Shown here: in pieces, positions 37,143 through 45,966 of the stretch | Layout: every line of letters begins with the position of its first letter | Position numbering within the stretch: the stretch's first letter is position 1 | Source of the DNA: Chitinophagaceae bacterium | Lineage (GTDB): Bacteria; Bacteroidota; Bacteroidia; Chitinophagales; Chitinophagaceae | Assembly (NCBI GenBank): GCA_025923075.1 | Contig: JAICGN010000015.1 | Coordinates: 1 to 57,944, forward strand | Direction: 5' to 3' | DNA: 57,944 bases | Position numbers and translations under genes: made by a program | Notes under the pieces: model-generated | The model's input: only the letters and a program-made list of their open reading frames with translations | Database searches by the model: none | What the model was told of the DNA's origin: nothing

Positions 37143-39122
37143 ATGAAACATTTTATACTTTCCGTATTCGTGGTGGTATTTTATTCGATCGTTGTTTCAG
37201 CACAAATAACCACGCCAATAATTAAGGCTGCGTTTGGTGTCGATGCCGACTTGCGGGCGAATTATTTCAATGGCTTTGTGCAAAGTGGAAATGATGATTG
37301 GTTCAATAATGGTACTGCCGGAACAGGAAACTTCGTAATCGATACTACCGGCGCAGCAGCAGTGGTGGCAGGTTATTTGACTGATGTTTCTCCGTGGCCA
37401 AAAAGAATGGCTCCGTTGTATCGCTCCATGAGCAGACCGCAGTTTACTGTGGTCAATAACCGGCTTTGGCTTGACGCTATTTTTGTAAGAGACTATCATG
37501 GAAACGATTCAAGTGTATTTACAGCCGGATCAGATAAAAATGGGATGAGCCCGGCTGACTGGACAGGTGGTATCCAGGGAATCCCTGACAAAAATGATAT
37601 ACTTGATGTATTTATGCATGTAAGAAGAGCGGGTCCAACTACAACTGACTCCTTATGGATGTTTGGTGGCATATCATTAGACAATACTACCGGTAACAGG
37701 TATTTCGATTTTGAAATGTACCAGACAGATATTTACTATGACCGGATAACACAGAAATTTTATGGTTATGGTCCTGATGCCGGACACACAGCCTGGCAGT
37801 TTGATGCTGCAGGCAATATCACCCGGCCGGGAGACATTATTTTTACGGGAGAATACCAAAGTTCTACATTAACAAATATTGAAGCCCGTATCTGGGTACA
37901 TGTATCCGCATTAAGCATAACACCTGCGCAGTTCAATTGGTCCGGCCAGTTTGACGGCGCTAGTGCAGGTGCAGTCTATGGGTATGCGAGTATACTTCCT
38001 AAAACTGCCGGGGCTTTTTATACTGGTTTGGGCAGTGCAAACAACACCTGGGCAGGGCCTTTCCAGCTGATCTTGCAGGATAATAGCATCGTTCCTAATT
38101 ATGGCCGAGATCAATTCATGGAATTTTCCGTTAACCTAAGCAAACTGGGTCTAGACCCTGTTAGTTTATTAGGAGGAGATGTTTGCGGTTCGCCATTTAA
38201 CAGGTTAGTTGTGAAAACAAGAGCATCTGCCTCGTTTACCGCAGAGTTAAAAGATTTTGTGGCGCCGATCGATCTATTTTTGGCTCCGAGGGTGAACATG
38301 GCAGCAGAGCTCCCTGTATTTTGCGGCATGGCTGACACGATCGTAAGTGACATCTCTGTTATAAATCCGCACGCAACATCCGTTTATACCTGGTCTACAA
38401 TCGGAGGTAATATCATTTATACACATCCTTCCGGCACATGGATCCAGGTCAACCAACCTGGAACATATATAGTGACGCAACGACTGCTTGCGGCTTGTAG
38501 CCCTTACGCTACTGATACAATAACCATCTTAAGAGATAGTGCCTGTGCAGTGCTTCCTGCCAGGTTTAAATCTTTTTCTGGTGCATATAATTCAAGTGAT
38601 AAAAAAACAGAATTGCATTGGTCGGTCTACAATAACGCATTAGCAAGATCTTTTGTAGTGGAAGCAAGTATTGACGGCGCAGCGTTTATGGAAACGGGAG
38701 AGGTTTCCGCAAATAATAATCTCCCTGACGAGGCTGCCTATAGTTTCGATTATAATGTTCCATTTGGTGTATCATCGTACATAAATTTCAGAATAAAGAT
38801 GATCCATGATGATGGGTCTTATACATATAGCCGTGTGTTGAAAATTAACATCAAACAGTTATCAAAAGCCGGGATAACTATCGCCCCAAATCCTGTGCGG
38901 GGAAAATTCCAAATGAATGTAAATTCATCAGCAGACGTCCAGGCAAAAATAACATTCTATGACATGCATGGCCGATCGGTATTGGTGATGAATGAAATGC
39001 TTATAAAAGGTTCAAACGTATTCGCGGTTACGGTTGGTGAAAACTGGCAGGCTGGTGTTTACAATGCGGTATTAAAAATAAACCAGGAGACATTGATTAC
39101 TCGTTTTGTTGTTTTGGAATAG
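37143..39122 (+). CDS. T9SS-sorted surface protein, unknown function
   Basis: About 659 residues. The start at 37143 gives signal peptide MKHFILSVFVVVFYSIVVSAQ in two parts; an ATG two codons upstream is an alternative. The N-terminal 350 residues are beta-rich, with many Asp/Asn and aromatic residues (FVQSGNDDWFNNGTAGTGNF; YFDFEMYQTDIYYD) and no recognised family. An Ig/PKD-like segment (TSVYTWSTIGGNIIYTHPSG), the fibronectin-like linker (LPARFKSFSGAYNSSDKKTE) and a type A sorting domain (ITIAPNPVRGKFQMNV to RFVVLE) follow. A strong terminator ends it. Confidence 0.82.
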   Translation: MKHFILSVFVVVFYSIVVSAQITTPIIKAAFGVDADLRANYFNGFVQSGNDDWFNNGTAGTGNFVIDTTGAAAVVAGYLTDVSPWPKRMAPLYRSMSRPQFTVVNNRLWLDAIFVRDYHGNDSSVFTAGSDKNGMSPADWTGGIQGIPDKNDILDVFMHVRRAGPTTTDSLWMFGGISLDNTTGNRYFDFEMYQTDIYYDRITQKFYGYGPDAGHTAWQFDAAGNITRPGDIIFTGEYQSSTLTNIEARIWVHVSALSITPAQFNWSGQFDGASAGAVYGYASILPKTAGAFYTGLGSANNTWAGPFQLILQDNSIVPNYGRDQFMEFSVNLSKLGLDPVSLLGGDVCGSPFNRLVVKTRASASFTAELKDFVAPIDLFLAPRVNMAAELPVFCGMADTIVSDISVINPHATSVYTWSTIGGNIIYTHPSGTWIQVNQPGTYIVTQRLLAACSPYATDTITILRDSACAVLPARFKSFSGAYNSSDKKTELHWSVYNNALARSFVVEASIDGAAFMETGEVSANNNLPDEAAYSFDYNVPFGVSSYINFRIKMIHDDGSYTYSRVLKINIKQLSKAGITIAPNPVRGKFQMNVNSSADVQAKITFYDMHGRSVLVMNEMLIKGSNVFAVTVGENWQAGVYNAVLKINQETLITRFVVLE

Positions 39123-39150
39123 TATGTTTTCATAATTGTTTTTATTAAAT

Positions 39151-39178
39151 CCTCCCTTGCTGCAGGGAGGTTTTTTTA
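39151..39178 (+). terminator. Intrinsic terminator after the T9SS gene
   Basis: CCTCCCT-TGCTGC-AGGGAGG is followed by seven Ts. It ends the surface-protein block just before rsmA. Confidence 0.9.
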
Positions 39179-39211
39179 TTTGAATGTGTAACAAAACAGC
39201 AAGTACATTTG
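39179..39211 (+). promoter_or_regulatory. Promoter of rsmA, placing the start site at the ATG
   Basis: TTTG (39179-39182), 21 bp, TACATTTG (39204-39211). The start site would fall at 39215-39218, and the conserved rsmA start codon is at 39217, so the transcript may have no leader. Confidence 0.55.
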
Positions 39212-39216
39212 TAGCA

Positions 39217-39969
39217 ATGTATACGTTGAGAAAATCTTTAGGGCAGCATTTTTTAAACGACGAAAATATTTGCAAAAAAGTAGTGGCTGCTATCCGGCAG
39301 TATCCTCATCAAAAATTGCTTGAAGTAGGGCCAGGCGGCGGTGCCCTGACAAAATACCTTCTTCAAATTCCCGCTATTGATTTTAAGGCGGTGGAAGTAG
39401 ATGCAGAAAAAGTAGAATATTTACTTAACGCATACACTGATTTAAAAGGAAAATTGATCCATGAAAATTTCCTGGATATGGAACAGCCATTCAAAGGAAG
39501 ATTCTCTGTTACGGGAAATTTCCCCTATAACATTTCATCCCAGATCTTGTTTAAGATATTGCACTGGAAAGAGAATATTGAAAATGTTGTAGGAATGTTT
39601 CAGAAAGAAGTAGCACAACGGATAGCGGCAAAAGAAGGAAGCAAGATTTATGGTGTAACAAGTGTATTGGTACAAGCTTTTTTTAAAGTCGAGTATCTTT
39701 TTGAAGTAAGTGAAAAATGTTTTACACCTCCACCAAAGGTGAAAAGCGCTGTGATCAGGCTTTTGCCATTAGAAAAAATAGTAGACATGAAAGATGAGGT
39801 CTCTTTTTCCGGGTTAGTTAAAGCAGCTTTTAACCAAAGAAGAAAGACGTTACGGAACGCCGTAAAGAATTTATTTGATCCGGAAATATTGAAACAAGAA
39901 ATTTTTAATAAAAGAGCGGAACAATTAACAGTAAAAGAATTTGGTGAGCTAAGTTTTAAAATGAAATGA
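39217..39969 (+). CDS. rsmA: 16S rRNA (adenine-1518/1519 N6) dimethyltransferase
   Basis: 250 residues. It dimethylates two adenines in the 3' terminal hairpin of 16S rRNA during small-subunit maturation. Motifs: start YTLRKSLGQHFLNDENI, SAM site LEVGPGGGALT (from about residue 35), and catalytic NFPY at 101-104 (usually NLPY; Phe is a mild variant), then KVKSAVIRL near the end. The ATG at 39217 is chosen over 39184 because of the family N-terminus and because the promoter overlaps the upstream option. The next gene starts 6 nt after the stop. Confidence 0.95.
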   Translation: MYTLRKSLGQHFLNDENICKKVVAAIRQYPHQKLLEVGPGGGALTKYLLQIPAIDFKAVEVDAEKVEYLLNAYTDLKGKLIHENFLDMEQPFKGRFSVTGNFPYNISSQILFKILHWKENIENVVGMFQKEVAQRIAAKEGSKIYGVTSVLVQAFFKVEYLFEVSEKCFTPPPKVKSAVIRLLPLEKIVDMKDEVSFSGLVKAAFNQRRKTLRNAVKNLFDPEILKQEIFNKRAEQLTVKEFGELSFKMK

Positions 39970-39975
39970 ATTAGA

Positions 39976-40905
39976 ATGGGCAAGGTGATCATTACAGCAA
40001 AGGCGCATGAAGTATTATCAGAAACACTAACACAAAAAGGGTTTGAAGTGATCTATGCGCCGACAATTTCCTATGATGAATTATATAACACGATTGATAA
40101 GACCGAAGGATTGGTGGTCACTACACGTATCAAAGTAGATAAAAAATTAATTGATAAGGCAAAAGATCTGAAATGGATAGGTCGATTAGGCAGCGGGATG
40201 GAATTGATCGATGTTGACTATGCAGAAAGAAAGGGAATATCATGCTTCAGCAGTCCTGAAGGAAACCGCAATGCTGTGGCAGAGCACACGTTGGCATTGC
40301 TACTGTCGCTGATGAATAAAATACATGCAACGCAAAGCCAGTTAAAAGAAGGAAAATGGCTGCGAGATGAAAATAGAGGTACTGAGCTTTTTGAAAAAAC
40401 GGTTGGAATTATCGGTTATGGAAATACCGGCAGCGCATTTGCCCAATTACTGCATTCATTTAATGTAACAGTCCTTGCATACGATAAGTATAAGTTTGGG
40501 TTTAGCAAAGAATATATAAAAGAAGCAAGCTTTGAGCAGGTTTGCCGTTACGCCGACGTAATTAGTTTCCATATACCTCTTACAGATGAAACATTTCAGC
40601 TGGCGAATGATGATTTCTTTCACTCGTTAAGGAGAAAACCCTGGATATTGAACACGTCAAGAGGGCAAATTATAAATACAAATGATCTAAAGACTGCACT
40701 AACAGATGCCACTATCGCGGGCGCAGGTTTAGATGTATTGGAAAATGAAAAATTGTCGTCCTTTACCGCTGAAGAAAAATCCATCTTTAACTGGCTCCTG
40801 GAACAACCTAATGTAATTATCACGCCTCACATCGCAGGGTATAGCCATGAAGGATTTTTAAAGATGAGCCAGGTGCTGCTGGAAAAACTGGGACTTCAGA
40901 AATAG
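39976..40905 (+). CDS. D-isomer-specific 2-hydroxyacid dehydrogenase (phosphoglycerate dehydrogenase-like)
   Basis: 309 residues. The NAD-binding GYGNTG is at 147-152. Catalytic residues are Arg229 (NTSRGQ), a Glu near 256 (DVLENE) and His285 (TPHIAG). [19 protein letters not shown] and [14 protein letters not shown] are typical of the SerA/glyoxylate reductase group. The C-terminal ACT domain of true SerA is missing, so it may be a short phosphoglycerate dehydrogenase or another 2-hydroxyacid enzyme. It lies 6 nt after rsmA and is probably co-transcribed with it. Confidence 0.88.
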   Translation: MGKVIITAKAHEVLSETLTQKGFEVIYAPTISYDELYNTIDKTEGLVVTTRIKVDKKLIDKAKDLKWIGRLGSGMELIDVDYAERKGISCFSSPEGNRNAVAEHTLALLLSLMNKIHATQSQLKEGKWLRDENRGTELFEKTVGIIGYGNTGSAFAQLLHSFNVTVLAYDKYKFGFSKEYIKEASFEQVCRYADVISFHIPLTDETFQLANDDFFHSLRRKPWILNTSRGQIINTNDLKTALTDATIAGAGLDVLENEKLSSFTAEEKSIFNWLLEQPNVIITPHIAGYSHEGFLKMSQVLLEKLGLQK

Positions 40906-40984
40906 AATAGCAATCAGGCCGCTGGTGGGCTTTGTTTCCGGGTAAAAATTTACTATTTAACATGAGATAAAATAAAGAATTTTC

Positions 40985-40992
40985 TATATTTG
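40985..40992 (+). promoter_or_regulatory. -7 element upstream of greA
   Basis: TATATTTG matches TAnnTTTG. The -33 region is poor. A start site near 40998 would give a leader of about 92 nt that contains the terminator hairpin at 41006-41044. Confidence 0.5.
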
Positions 40993-41005
40993 CCATATGT
41001 AAATG

Positions 41006-41044
41006 CAACGCTTCAGCAAACACTGGGGCGTTGTTATTTTTTTT
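41006..41044 (+). terminator. Terminator/attenuator hairpin in the greA leader
   Basis: CAACGCTTCAG (41006-41016) pairs over all 11 positions (two G-T) with CTGGGGCGTTG (41023-41033) around a 6-nt loop and is followed by TTATTTTTTTT. It lies after the -7 element and before the AAGGAGGT site and ATG of greA. Transcripts stopped here would be about 45 nt long. It could also end readthrough from the upstream gene. Confidence 0.75.
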
Positions 41045-41089
41045 GTCTGCAAACGTGCATGATGTTTATGATTTAAAAAGGAGGTAATT

Positions 41090-41563
41090 ATGGGTGGGTT
41101 TAATTATGTGACCAAGGAAACCCTAGAGCAAATGAAGATCGAGTTGCAACGTATGAAATCGGTAGACCGGCCTGCTGCTTCGAGAGCTATTGCCGAAGCA
41201 AAAGAAAAAGGTGATCTGAAAGAAAATGCCGAATACGATGCTGCAAAGGAAGCTCAGGGATTGCTGGAATCAAAAATTGCACAAATGGAAGGTATAATTG
41301 CCAATACCCGTATTGTTGATGAAAGCACAATAGACACAAGTAAAGTTTCCATCCTCACAAAAGTGACGCTTACCAATCTTACAACCAAAAAGGAGGTTAC
41401 GTACCAAATAGTAAGTGAAAACGAGGCAGATCTGAAAGCCGGAAAAATTTCTGTAACCTCACCAATTGGTAAAGGACTGCTTGGAAAAAAAGCGGGTGAA
41501 GTTGCGGAAGTGCAGGCCCCGGCCGGGACGCTGAAATTTAAAATTGAAAACATTTTTATCTAG
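41090..41563 (+). CDS. greA: Transcription elongation factor GreA
   Basis: 157 residues. It rescues backtracked RNA polymerase by stimulating transcript cleavage. The N-terminal coiled coil carries the acidic tip signature (AIAEAKEKGDLKENAEYDAA, about residues 34-53, with the Asp/Glu pair), and the C-terminal domain ends ISVTSPIGKGLLGKKAGEVA. AAGGAGGT 5-6 nt before the ATG is an unusually strong Shine-Dalgarno site for this phylum. The leader holds a terminator-like hairpin, so level control by attenuation is likely. Confidence 0.97.
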   Translation: MGGFNYVTKETLEQMKIELQRMKSVDRPAASRAIAEAKEKGDLKENAEYDAAKEAQGLLESKIAQMEGIIANTRIVDESTIDTSKVSILTKVTLTNLTTKKEVTYQIVSENEADLKAGKISVTSPIGKGLLGKKAGEVAEVQAPAGTLKFKIENIFI

Positions 41564-41699
41564 CCCTCTTTCAGATTTTTAATTGCAACTTGCAGCTGTA
41601 GTCGAAAACCATTCAAAACTTCGTTTAGGAAGAATGATTCGGAAATTGCGCTATATTAAATTTGCAATTAAAAATCTTCAATCAAAAATTTTTGGCAGC
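41564..41699 (+). other. Spacer upstream of the HIT gene with reiterated AT-rich words
   Basis: Words such as AATTTGCAATTAAAAATCTT and CAATCAAAAATTTTTGG repeat with changes. It contains a -7 element TAAATTTG (41657-41664) that could start transcription near 41670, 30 nt before the HIT gene. Confidence 0.4.
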
Positions 41700-42095
41700 A
41701 TGACTATTTTTTCAAAAATTATTGCCGGAGAAATTCCTTCTTATAAAATTGCTGAGAATGAAAAGTTTTTTGCCTTCCTGGATATTTTTCCCTTGCGGGA
41801 AGGACATGTACTAGTTGTTCCTAAAACAGAAACTGATAAGTTTTTTGATCTGAAAGATGAATATCTTTCGGAGATGCTGTTGTTCGCAAAACCAATTGCC
41901 AAAGCCATCGAAAGCTCTTTCGATTGCAATCGGTGTGGTATCGAAGTTATTGGATTGGAGGTACCGCATGCTCATATGCACCTGATCCCTATAAATTCGG
42001 CTGATGATCTGAATTTTAATCAGTCAAAACTTAAGTTGACAAATGAACAACTTGAGAAAATACGGGATAAGATCGTTTCTAATCTCCGATCATGA
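41700..42095 (+). CDS. HIT family protein (HinT-like nucleotide hydrolase)
   Basis: 131 residues starting at MTIFSKIIAGEIPSYKI, the usual HinT N-terminus; an in-frame ATG at 41583 would add 39 residues of repeat-derived sequence and is rejected. The histidine triad is His90-x-His92-x-His94 in VPHAHMHLIP. Members hydrolyse adenosine phosphoramidates and related nucleotides in the cytoplasm. It lies downstream of greA, an order common in Bacteroidota. Confidence 0.93.
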   Translation: MTIFSKIIAGEIPSYKIAENEKFFAFLDIFPLREGHVLVVPKTETDKFFDLKDEYLSEMLLFAKPIAKAIESSFDCNRCGIEVIGLEVPHAHMHLIPINSADDLNFNQSKLKLTNEQLEKIRDKIVSNLRS

Positions 42096-42213
42096 TATTT
42101 TTATACAACGCCTTATTATTGCAAATCACTTAAACAGATAAATCTTATTTTCACTCCCTATTTGTGATTCTAATCAGTGGATGGTAATTGTATTTTTTAA
42201 TAATATTTTAATT

Positions 42214-42831
42214 ATGAAAAAAACATTGTCCTTCGGTTTCCTTTTTACGGTTTTGGTATTTTCTCATGAAACGGTGAAGTCACAAACAATCAAAGTTGGA
42301 GTATTTGATGTTGATATCATGGTGCAGGCTATGCCGGCGTATAGTGTTGTAGATAGTCTTATGCAGATTTTCGATCGTGATTCATTGGGTGCGTTGCAGG
42401 ATTATAATATGTCAGAGTATCAGCGACTGGATAGTACTTATAAAGCTGACTCAGCACAAGTGGCCACCGGGAAAAAATCAAAAGCTATGCTGGACATGGT
42501 AGCCGCAGATCGTCAAAAAGCAATGCTTAATGTTGTTTACTGGCAGCAGATCGCTCAAAACAGGTCAAATGCAAAAAGATCAGCATTGTCGCAAAATCTA
42601 TACAATTTGGTAATACCTGCCTATAAAAAAGTGCTGGCCCGAAAAAAATATGCGTTGGTGCTGAAACCTCAGACGTATGAAGTAGGTTTTCCTATTGATA
42701 ATATATTTGTTGCAGTAGCAAGAGAACTTAAACTCACCGAATTACCACAAAACCTGCTTTTCCTGGGTGATGATCCCGATCCTGTAAAGCAACAAACACA
42801 AAAACCACCGGCGCCCAAACCAAAAAACTAG
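42214..42831 (+). CDS. OmpH/Skp-like periplasmic chaperone
   Basis: About 205 residues. The start at 42214 gives the signal peptide MKKTLSFGFLFTVLVFS...KSQ; the upstream ATG at 42181 is less likely. IKVGVFDVDIMVQAMPAYSV is the OmpH/Skp opening, followed by a helical region rich in Lys, Ala and Gln and a C-terminal strand (YALVLKPQTYEVGF). The tail is Pro/Lys/Gln-rich. Skp-like proteins hold unfolded outer-membrane proteins in the periplasm. The helix section is longer in charge runs than in Skp, so the exact role is open. Confidence 0.78.
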   Translation: MKKTLSFGFLFTVLVFSHETVKSQTIKVGVFDVDIMVQAMPAYSVVDSLMQIFDRDSLGALQDYNMSEYQRLDSTYKADSAQVATGKKSKAMLDMVAADRQKAMLNVVYWQQIAQNRSNAKRSALSQNLYNLVIPAYKKVLARKKYALVLKPQTYEVGFPIDNIFVAVARELKLTELPQNLLFLGDDPDPVKQQTQKPPAPKPKN

Positions 42832-42849
42832 AAGATGTTTATACCTTTA

Positions 42850-44376
42850 TTAATGCGTCATTAACATGATTGCAGCAATCGTTTCAATTCCTTCCCATAA
42901 GAATTTTAGTTGGACATTTTCGTTTTCTGCATGTTGATTATTATCATAGTTCACAACAGGTACAGTGATCACTTTTGCATTTAAAGTTTTTTCAAAAAGA
43001 TAAAGTGGCAGACTGCCACCCATCGATGGCAAAAGAATGACAGGATAATCAACTGTTGTTTGTACAGCTTTCACAAGGCTTTGCGCAATCGGCAGGTCAA
43101 AGGAGGTTCTTTGTGCAGGATAGCCGATGCCTCTTGTTATTTTGATCAGCTTACCGTATTTCAATCTTTCCTCCTCGGTTGGCTCATGATCCAACACATG
43201 AAATCCGTTTTTCTCAATATGTTTGATCACCTTATTGATTTGTTTGTCAACTTCATTACCCAATACTAAACGAAGATCAAGTGTGGCTTCCGCCTTTGTT
43301 GGAATTATGTTTGCCGCTAACTCACCAACGTCAGCGCTCCTGATGCCATTTATATTTAGTGTTGGTAAATGCAGCAATTCAAGAAAGGATCTTCCACTTC
43401 CTTCGGGAGCTGCAATGCCCAATTCTTTCTTCAGGGTTGCTTCAATGTTTGGAATTTTAGTCAAAGCTTCTTTCTCTTTGATTGAAAGGGGAACTACATC
43501 ATCATAGTATCCCTCAACCAATATATTTCCTTTTTCGTCTTTCATGCCTGCAAGCAATTGAACCAATGACAAGGCCGGATTGGGCGCCCAGTTACCATAG
43601 TTGCCACTATGCAAAGGACGTTTGGGTCCATAAACAGTTAAGTTCATGTTGACATCACCGCGGACACCAAAGCTTATCATTTTTTTACCGGATACGTGTC
43701 GTGGTCCGTCAACAATAATCCAAAGGTCTGTTTTCAGCTTGTCTTTATTTTTTTTAAAGATTTCATCAAGATGTGTTGAGCCAAGCTCTTCTTCCCCTTC
43801 AAAAAAGAATTTGATATTGTGTTTAAATGCTGCACCGGTTTTTACGAGGGCATCATAAGCATTTAATATTGTCATTACGCCGGCTTTATCGTCGGCGCTA
43901 CCCCTGCCGGCAAGTCTCCATTCCGGTGAAACGGTTTCGGTGGCCGTCAGGATCTTTCCGCCTTGTTCAATCGGCTTGTCAATAAAAACGGGTTTAAATG
44001 GTTCTAAACCTCCTGTCCATTTCGCCGGATTAACCGGTTGTCCATCATAATGTGCATAGAAGGCTAATGTATATTTTGCACCGGGCACTTTTACTTCTCC
44101 AAATACAACAGGGTTTACGTTAGCAGTTGTACCACCCAAAAGTTCGGCTTTAATTCCGCGCTGTTCCATCATCATTTTTATATAGGAAGCGTTGCGCAGG
44201 ATATTCGCTGTGTCTCTGGTCACATTTGGAATAGAAACAAATTCTATGTATTCATCAATGATTTTTGCTTCATTTACTTTTCTGAATTCATTTACTTTTT
44301 GCTGTATAGTTTGAGAAACTGACATCATCCCTGTTTGTAAAAAACAAGCCGTTAGCAACAAAACTTGGATTCGCAT
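42850..44376 (-). CDS. Secreted M20 family metallopeptidase
   Basis: About 508 residues. The start at 44376 gives signal peptide MRIQVLLLTACFLQTGMMSV; longer starts run into ruvC. Zinc-binding and catalytic motifs of the M20 clan are present: His109 in HYDGQP, Asp162 in GRGSADDKAG, Glu195/196 in EGEEELGS, and a C-terminal His (NNQHAENE). It probably is a di- or carboxypeptidase in the periplasm. It starts 5 nt after the ruvC stop and is probably in one transcript with it. Confidence 0.9.
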   Translation of the reverse strand: MRIQVLLLTACFLQTGMMSVSQTIQQKVNEFRKVNEAKIIDEYIEFVSIPNVTRDTANILRNASYIKMMMEQRGIKAELLGGTTANVNPVVFGEVKVPGAKYTLAFYAHYDGQPVNPAKWTGGLEPFKPVFIDKPIEQGGKILTATETVSPEWRLAGRGSADDKAGVMTILNAYDALVKTGAAFKHNIKFFFEGEEELGSTHLDEIFKKNKDKLKTDLWIIVDGPRHVSGKKMISFGVRGDVNMNLTVYGPKRPLHSGNYGNWAPNPALSLVQLLAGMKDEKGNILVEGYYDDVVPLSIKEKEALTKIPNIEATLKKELGIAAPEGSGRSFLELLHLPTLNINGIRSADVGELAANIIPTKAEATLDLRLVLGNEVDKQINKVIKHIEKNGFHVLDHEPTEEERLKYGKLIKITRGIGYPAQRTSFDLPIAQSLVKAVQTTVDYPVILLPSMGGSLPLYLFEKTLNAKVITVPVVNYDNNQHAENENVQLKFLWEGIETIAAIMLMTH

Positions 44377-44381
44377 AAAAA

Positions 44382-45005
44382 TTATTTTACAATCACCCGT
44401 GAAGAATTCTTTGTTATAAAGTCTTTCCAGCTTTTTAGTTTGCCATTTAATTTCATCCCGGGCTTGTCCTGGAAATGATGACAAACAGCGACCGCCAGCG
44501 CATCGGTGGCATCAAAATATTGGGGAATTTCTTTTAGTGCAAGAATGTGTTGAAGCATTTTCCCTACCTGTTCTTTATCAGCATTGCCATTGCCGGTGAT
44601 GGATTGTTTTATTTTTTTTGGACTATACTCTGTTACGGGTAAGCCGGCGCTGATGGCAGCCGCAATCGCCACACCCTGTGCGCGTCCAAGTTTCAGCATG
44701 CTCTGAACGTTTTTTCCAAAAAAAGGAGCTTCGATCGCAAACTCATGTGGTTGGTATTTCATGATCAGGTCTTCAATTTTTTTATGAATTAGCTGAAGTC
44801 GTGTATAATTATCTTTTTTCCCGGACAGTTTTAATACACTCATTTCTTTTATGAAAATAACATTGCTGCTGATCTCAATGATGCCATAACCCATCAATAG
44901 TGTGCCGGGATCAATACCAAGAATTATTTTTGAAGGCTTTTGCAATGAGCAAGGTATTTTTACAGGATTAATGACGCTGAACAAAAATATCAAAATCTTT
45001 CTCAA
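44382..45005 (-). CDS. ruvC: Crossover junction endodeoxyribonuclease RuvC
   Basis: Up to 207 residues. It resolves Holliday junctions with RuvAB. The acidic catalytic set is visible: Asp32 (GIDPGT), Glu91 (IEAPFFGKNVQS), Asp164 and Asp167 (DATDALAVAVCHH). The conserved domain begins near residue 26, so the first 20-25 residues are not family-like. A TTG at 44945 would give a 187-residue protein and avoid overlap with the divergent flippase gene (start 44971). I list the longer ATG form but think the shorter one plausible. Confidence 0.9.
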   Translation of the reverse strand: MRKILIFLFSVINPVKIPCSLQKPSKIILGIDPGTLLMGYGIIEISSNVIFIKEMSVLKLSGKKDNYTRLQLIHKKIEDLIMKYQPHEFAIEAPFFGKNVQSMLKLGRAQGVAIAAAISAGLPVTEYSPKKIKQSITGNGNADKEQVGKMLQHILALKEIPQYFDATDALAVAVCHHFQDKPGMKLNGKLKSWKDFITKNSSRVIVK

Positions 45006-45966
45006 TTATATTCTCGGGCCTTTATTGTTTGCATGGTTGTCCTATTCCATATTTAAACAAATAAAAAACCAACCACATCTTGAGGAAGCATGGTTAAGGA
45101 TCAGATCATCATTTAGCAATATAACTGTTATCAATCTTATCCTTGTTTTTATTTTAATGCTTGTCAATTGGTCGCTGGAAGCGTTGAAATGGAAATTATC
45201 GGTTCGGCATGTACAACCTGTTTCTTTTGCGAGGGCCCTCAAAGCAATTTTATCCGGAGTATCTTTTTCAGTAACCACGCCAAACCGGACGGGTGAATAT
45301 GTTGGCAGGGTGCTTTACATGAATGAAGGCAACCGGTTAAAAGTTGTTTCACTCACTATCCTTGGAAGCTTAAGCCAGCTTATCATTACCATTTTTTTTG
45401 GCCTTTTAGCCCTGGTGATCCTACAACCAGCTATTAACAGGTCAGGCTTATCCGGCTGGCCCGTGTGGATAAATCTTGTACTGATCGGCGGATCGGTCGT
45501 ATTGCTAGTTTTAACAGTTTTTTATTTACGTATAAGCTGGCTTATAAAATGGATAGATAAAATACCGACAATAAAAAAATACATTTGGCTTATCAATGAA
45601 TTGGAAAAAACAGATACAACGCTGTTGCTCCGTTTGTTGTCTATATCGATGTTGCGTTATTTTGTTTTTGCCACGCAATATTTTTTGTTGTTTCAGTTTT
45701 TTGGTGTTGAAGTAAACTGGTGGCAGGGATTTTGGGCAACTGCTTTAGTTTTTTTCATTATGGCCGTTACACCTACCATTGCTTTGTTTGAAGTGGTACA
45801 AAAAATATATGTGACTAAAGAAATTTTTGCAATTTTTACAGTCAATACGCTGGCAATTGGAATTGTAACCACGACGATCTGGTTTGTCAATTTGGTGATA
45901 CCGGCGGCAATAGGTAGTTTATTAATACTTGGATTAAAACTTTTTAAAAAGGATGAAGCTTCGTAA
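44971..45966 (+). CDS. Flippase-like / lysylphosphatidylglycerol synthase-type membrane protein
   Basis: 331 residues from the ATG at 44971 (MTLNKNIKIFLNYILGPLLF). About eight membrane helices with the family signature NWSLEALKWKLSVR and SVTTPNRTGEYVGRV. The UPF0104/AglD family includes lipid-moving and lipid-modifying membrane proteins. The following DUF3108 gene overlaps its end by 14 nt, so the two are coupled. Which lipid is unknown. Confidence 0.8.
   Translation: MTLNKNIKIFLNYILGPLLFAWLSYSIFKQIKNQPHLEEAWLRIRSSFSNITVINLILVFILMLVNWSLEALKWKLSVRHVQPVSFARALKAILSGVSFSVTTPNRTGEYVGRVLYMNEGNRLKVVSLTILGSLSQLIITIFFGLLALVILQPAINRSGLSGWPVWINLVLIGGSVVLLVLTVFYLRISWLIKWIDKIPTIKKYIWLINELEKTDTTLLLRLLSISMLRYFVFATQYFLLFQFFGVEVNWWQGFWATALVFFIMAVTPTIALFEVVQKIYVTKEIFAIFTVNTLAIGIVTTTIWFVNLVIPAAIGSLLILGLKLFKKDEAS

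Noticed and set aside
41583-41699. Extended N-terminus of the HIT protein from the ATG at 41583
   Set aside because: The extra 39 residues come from the word-reiterated spacer and contain a likely promoter element; the family start is at 41700.
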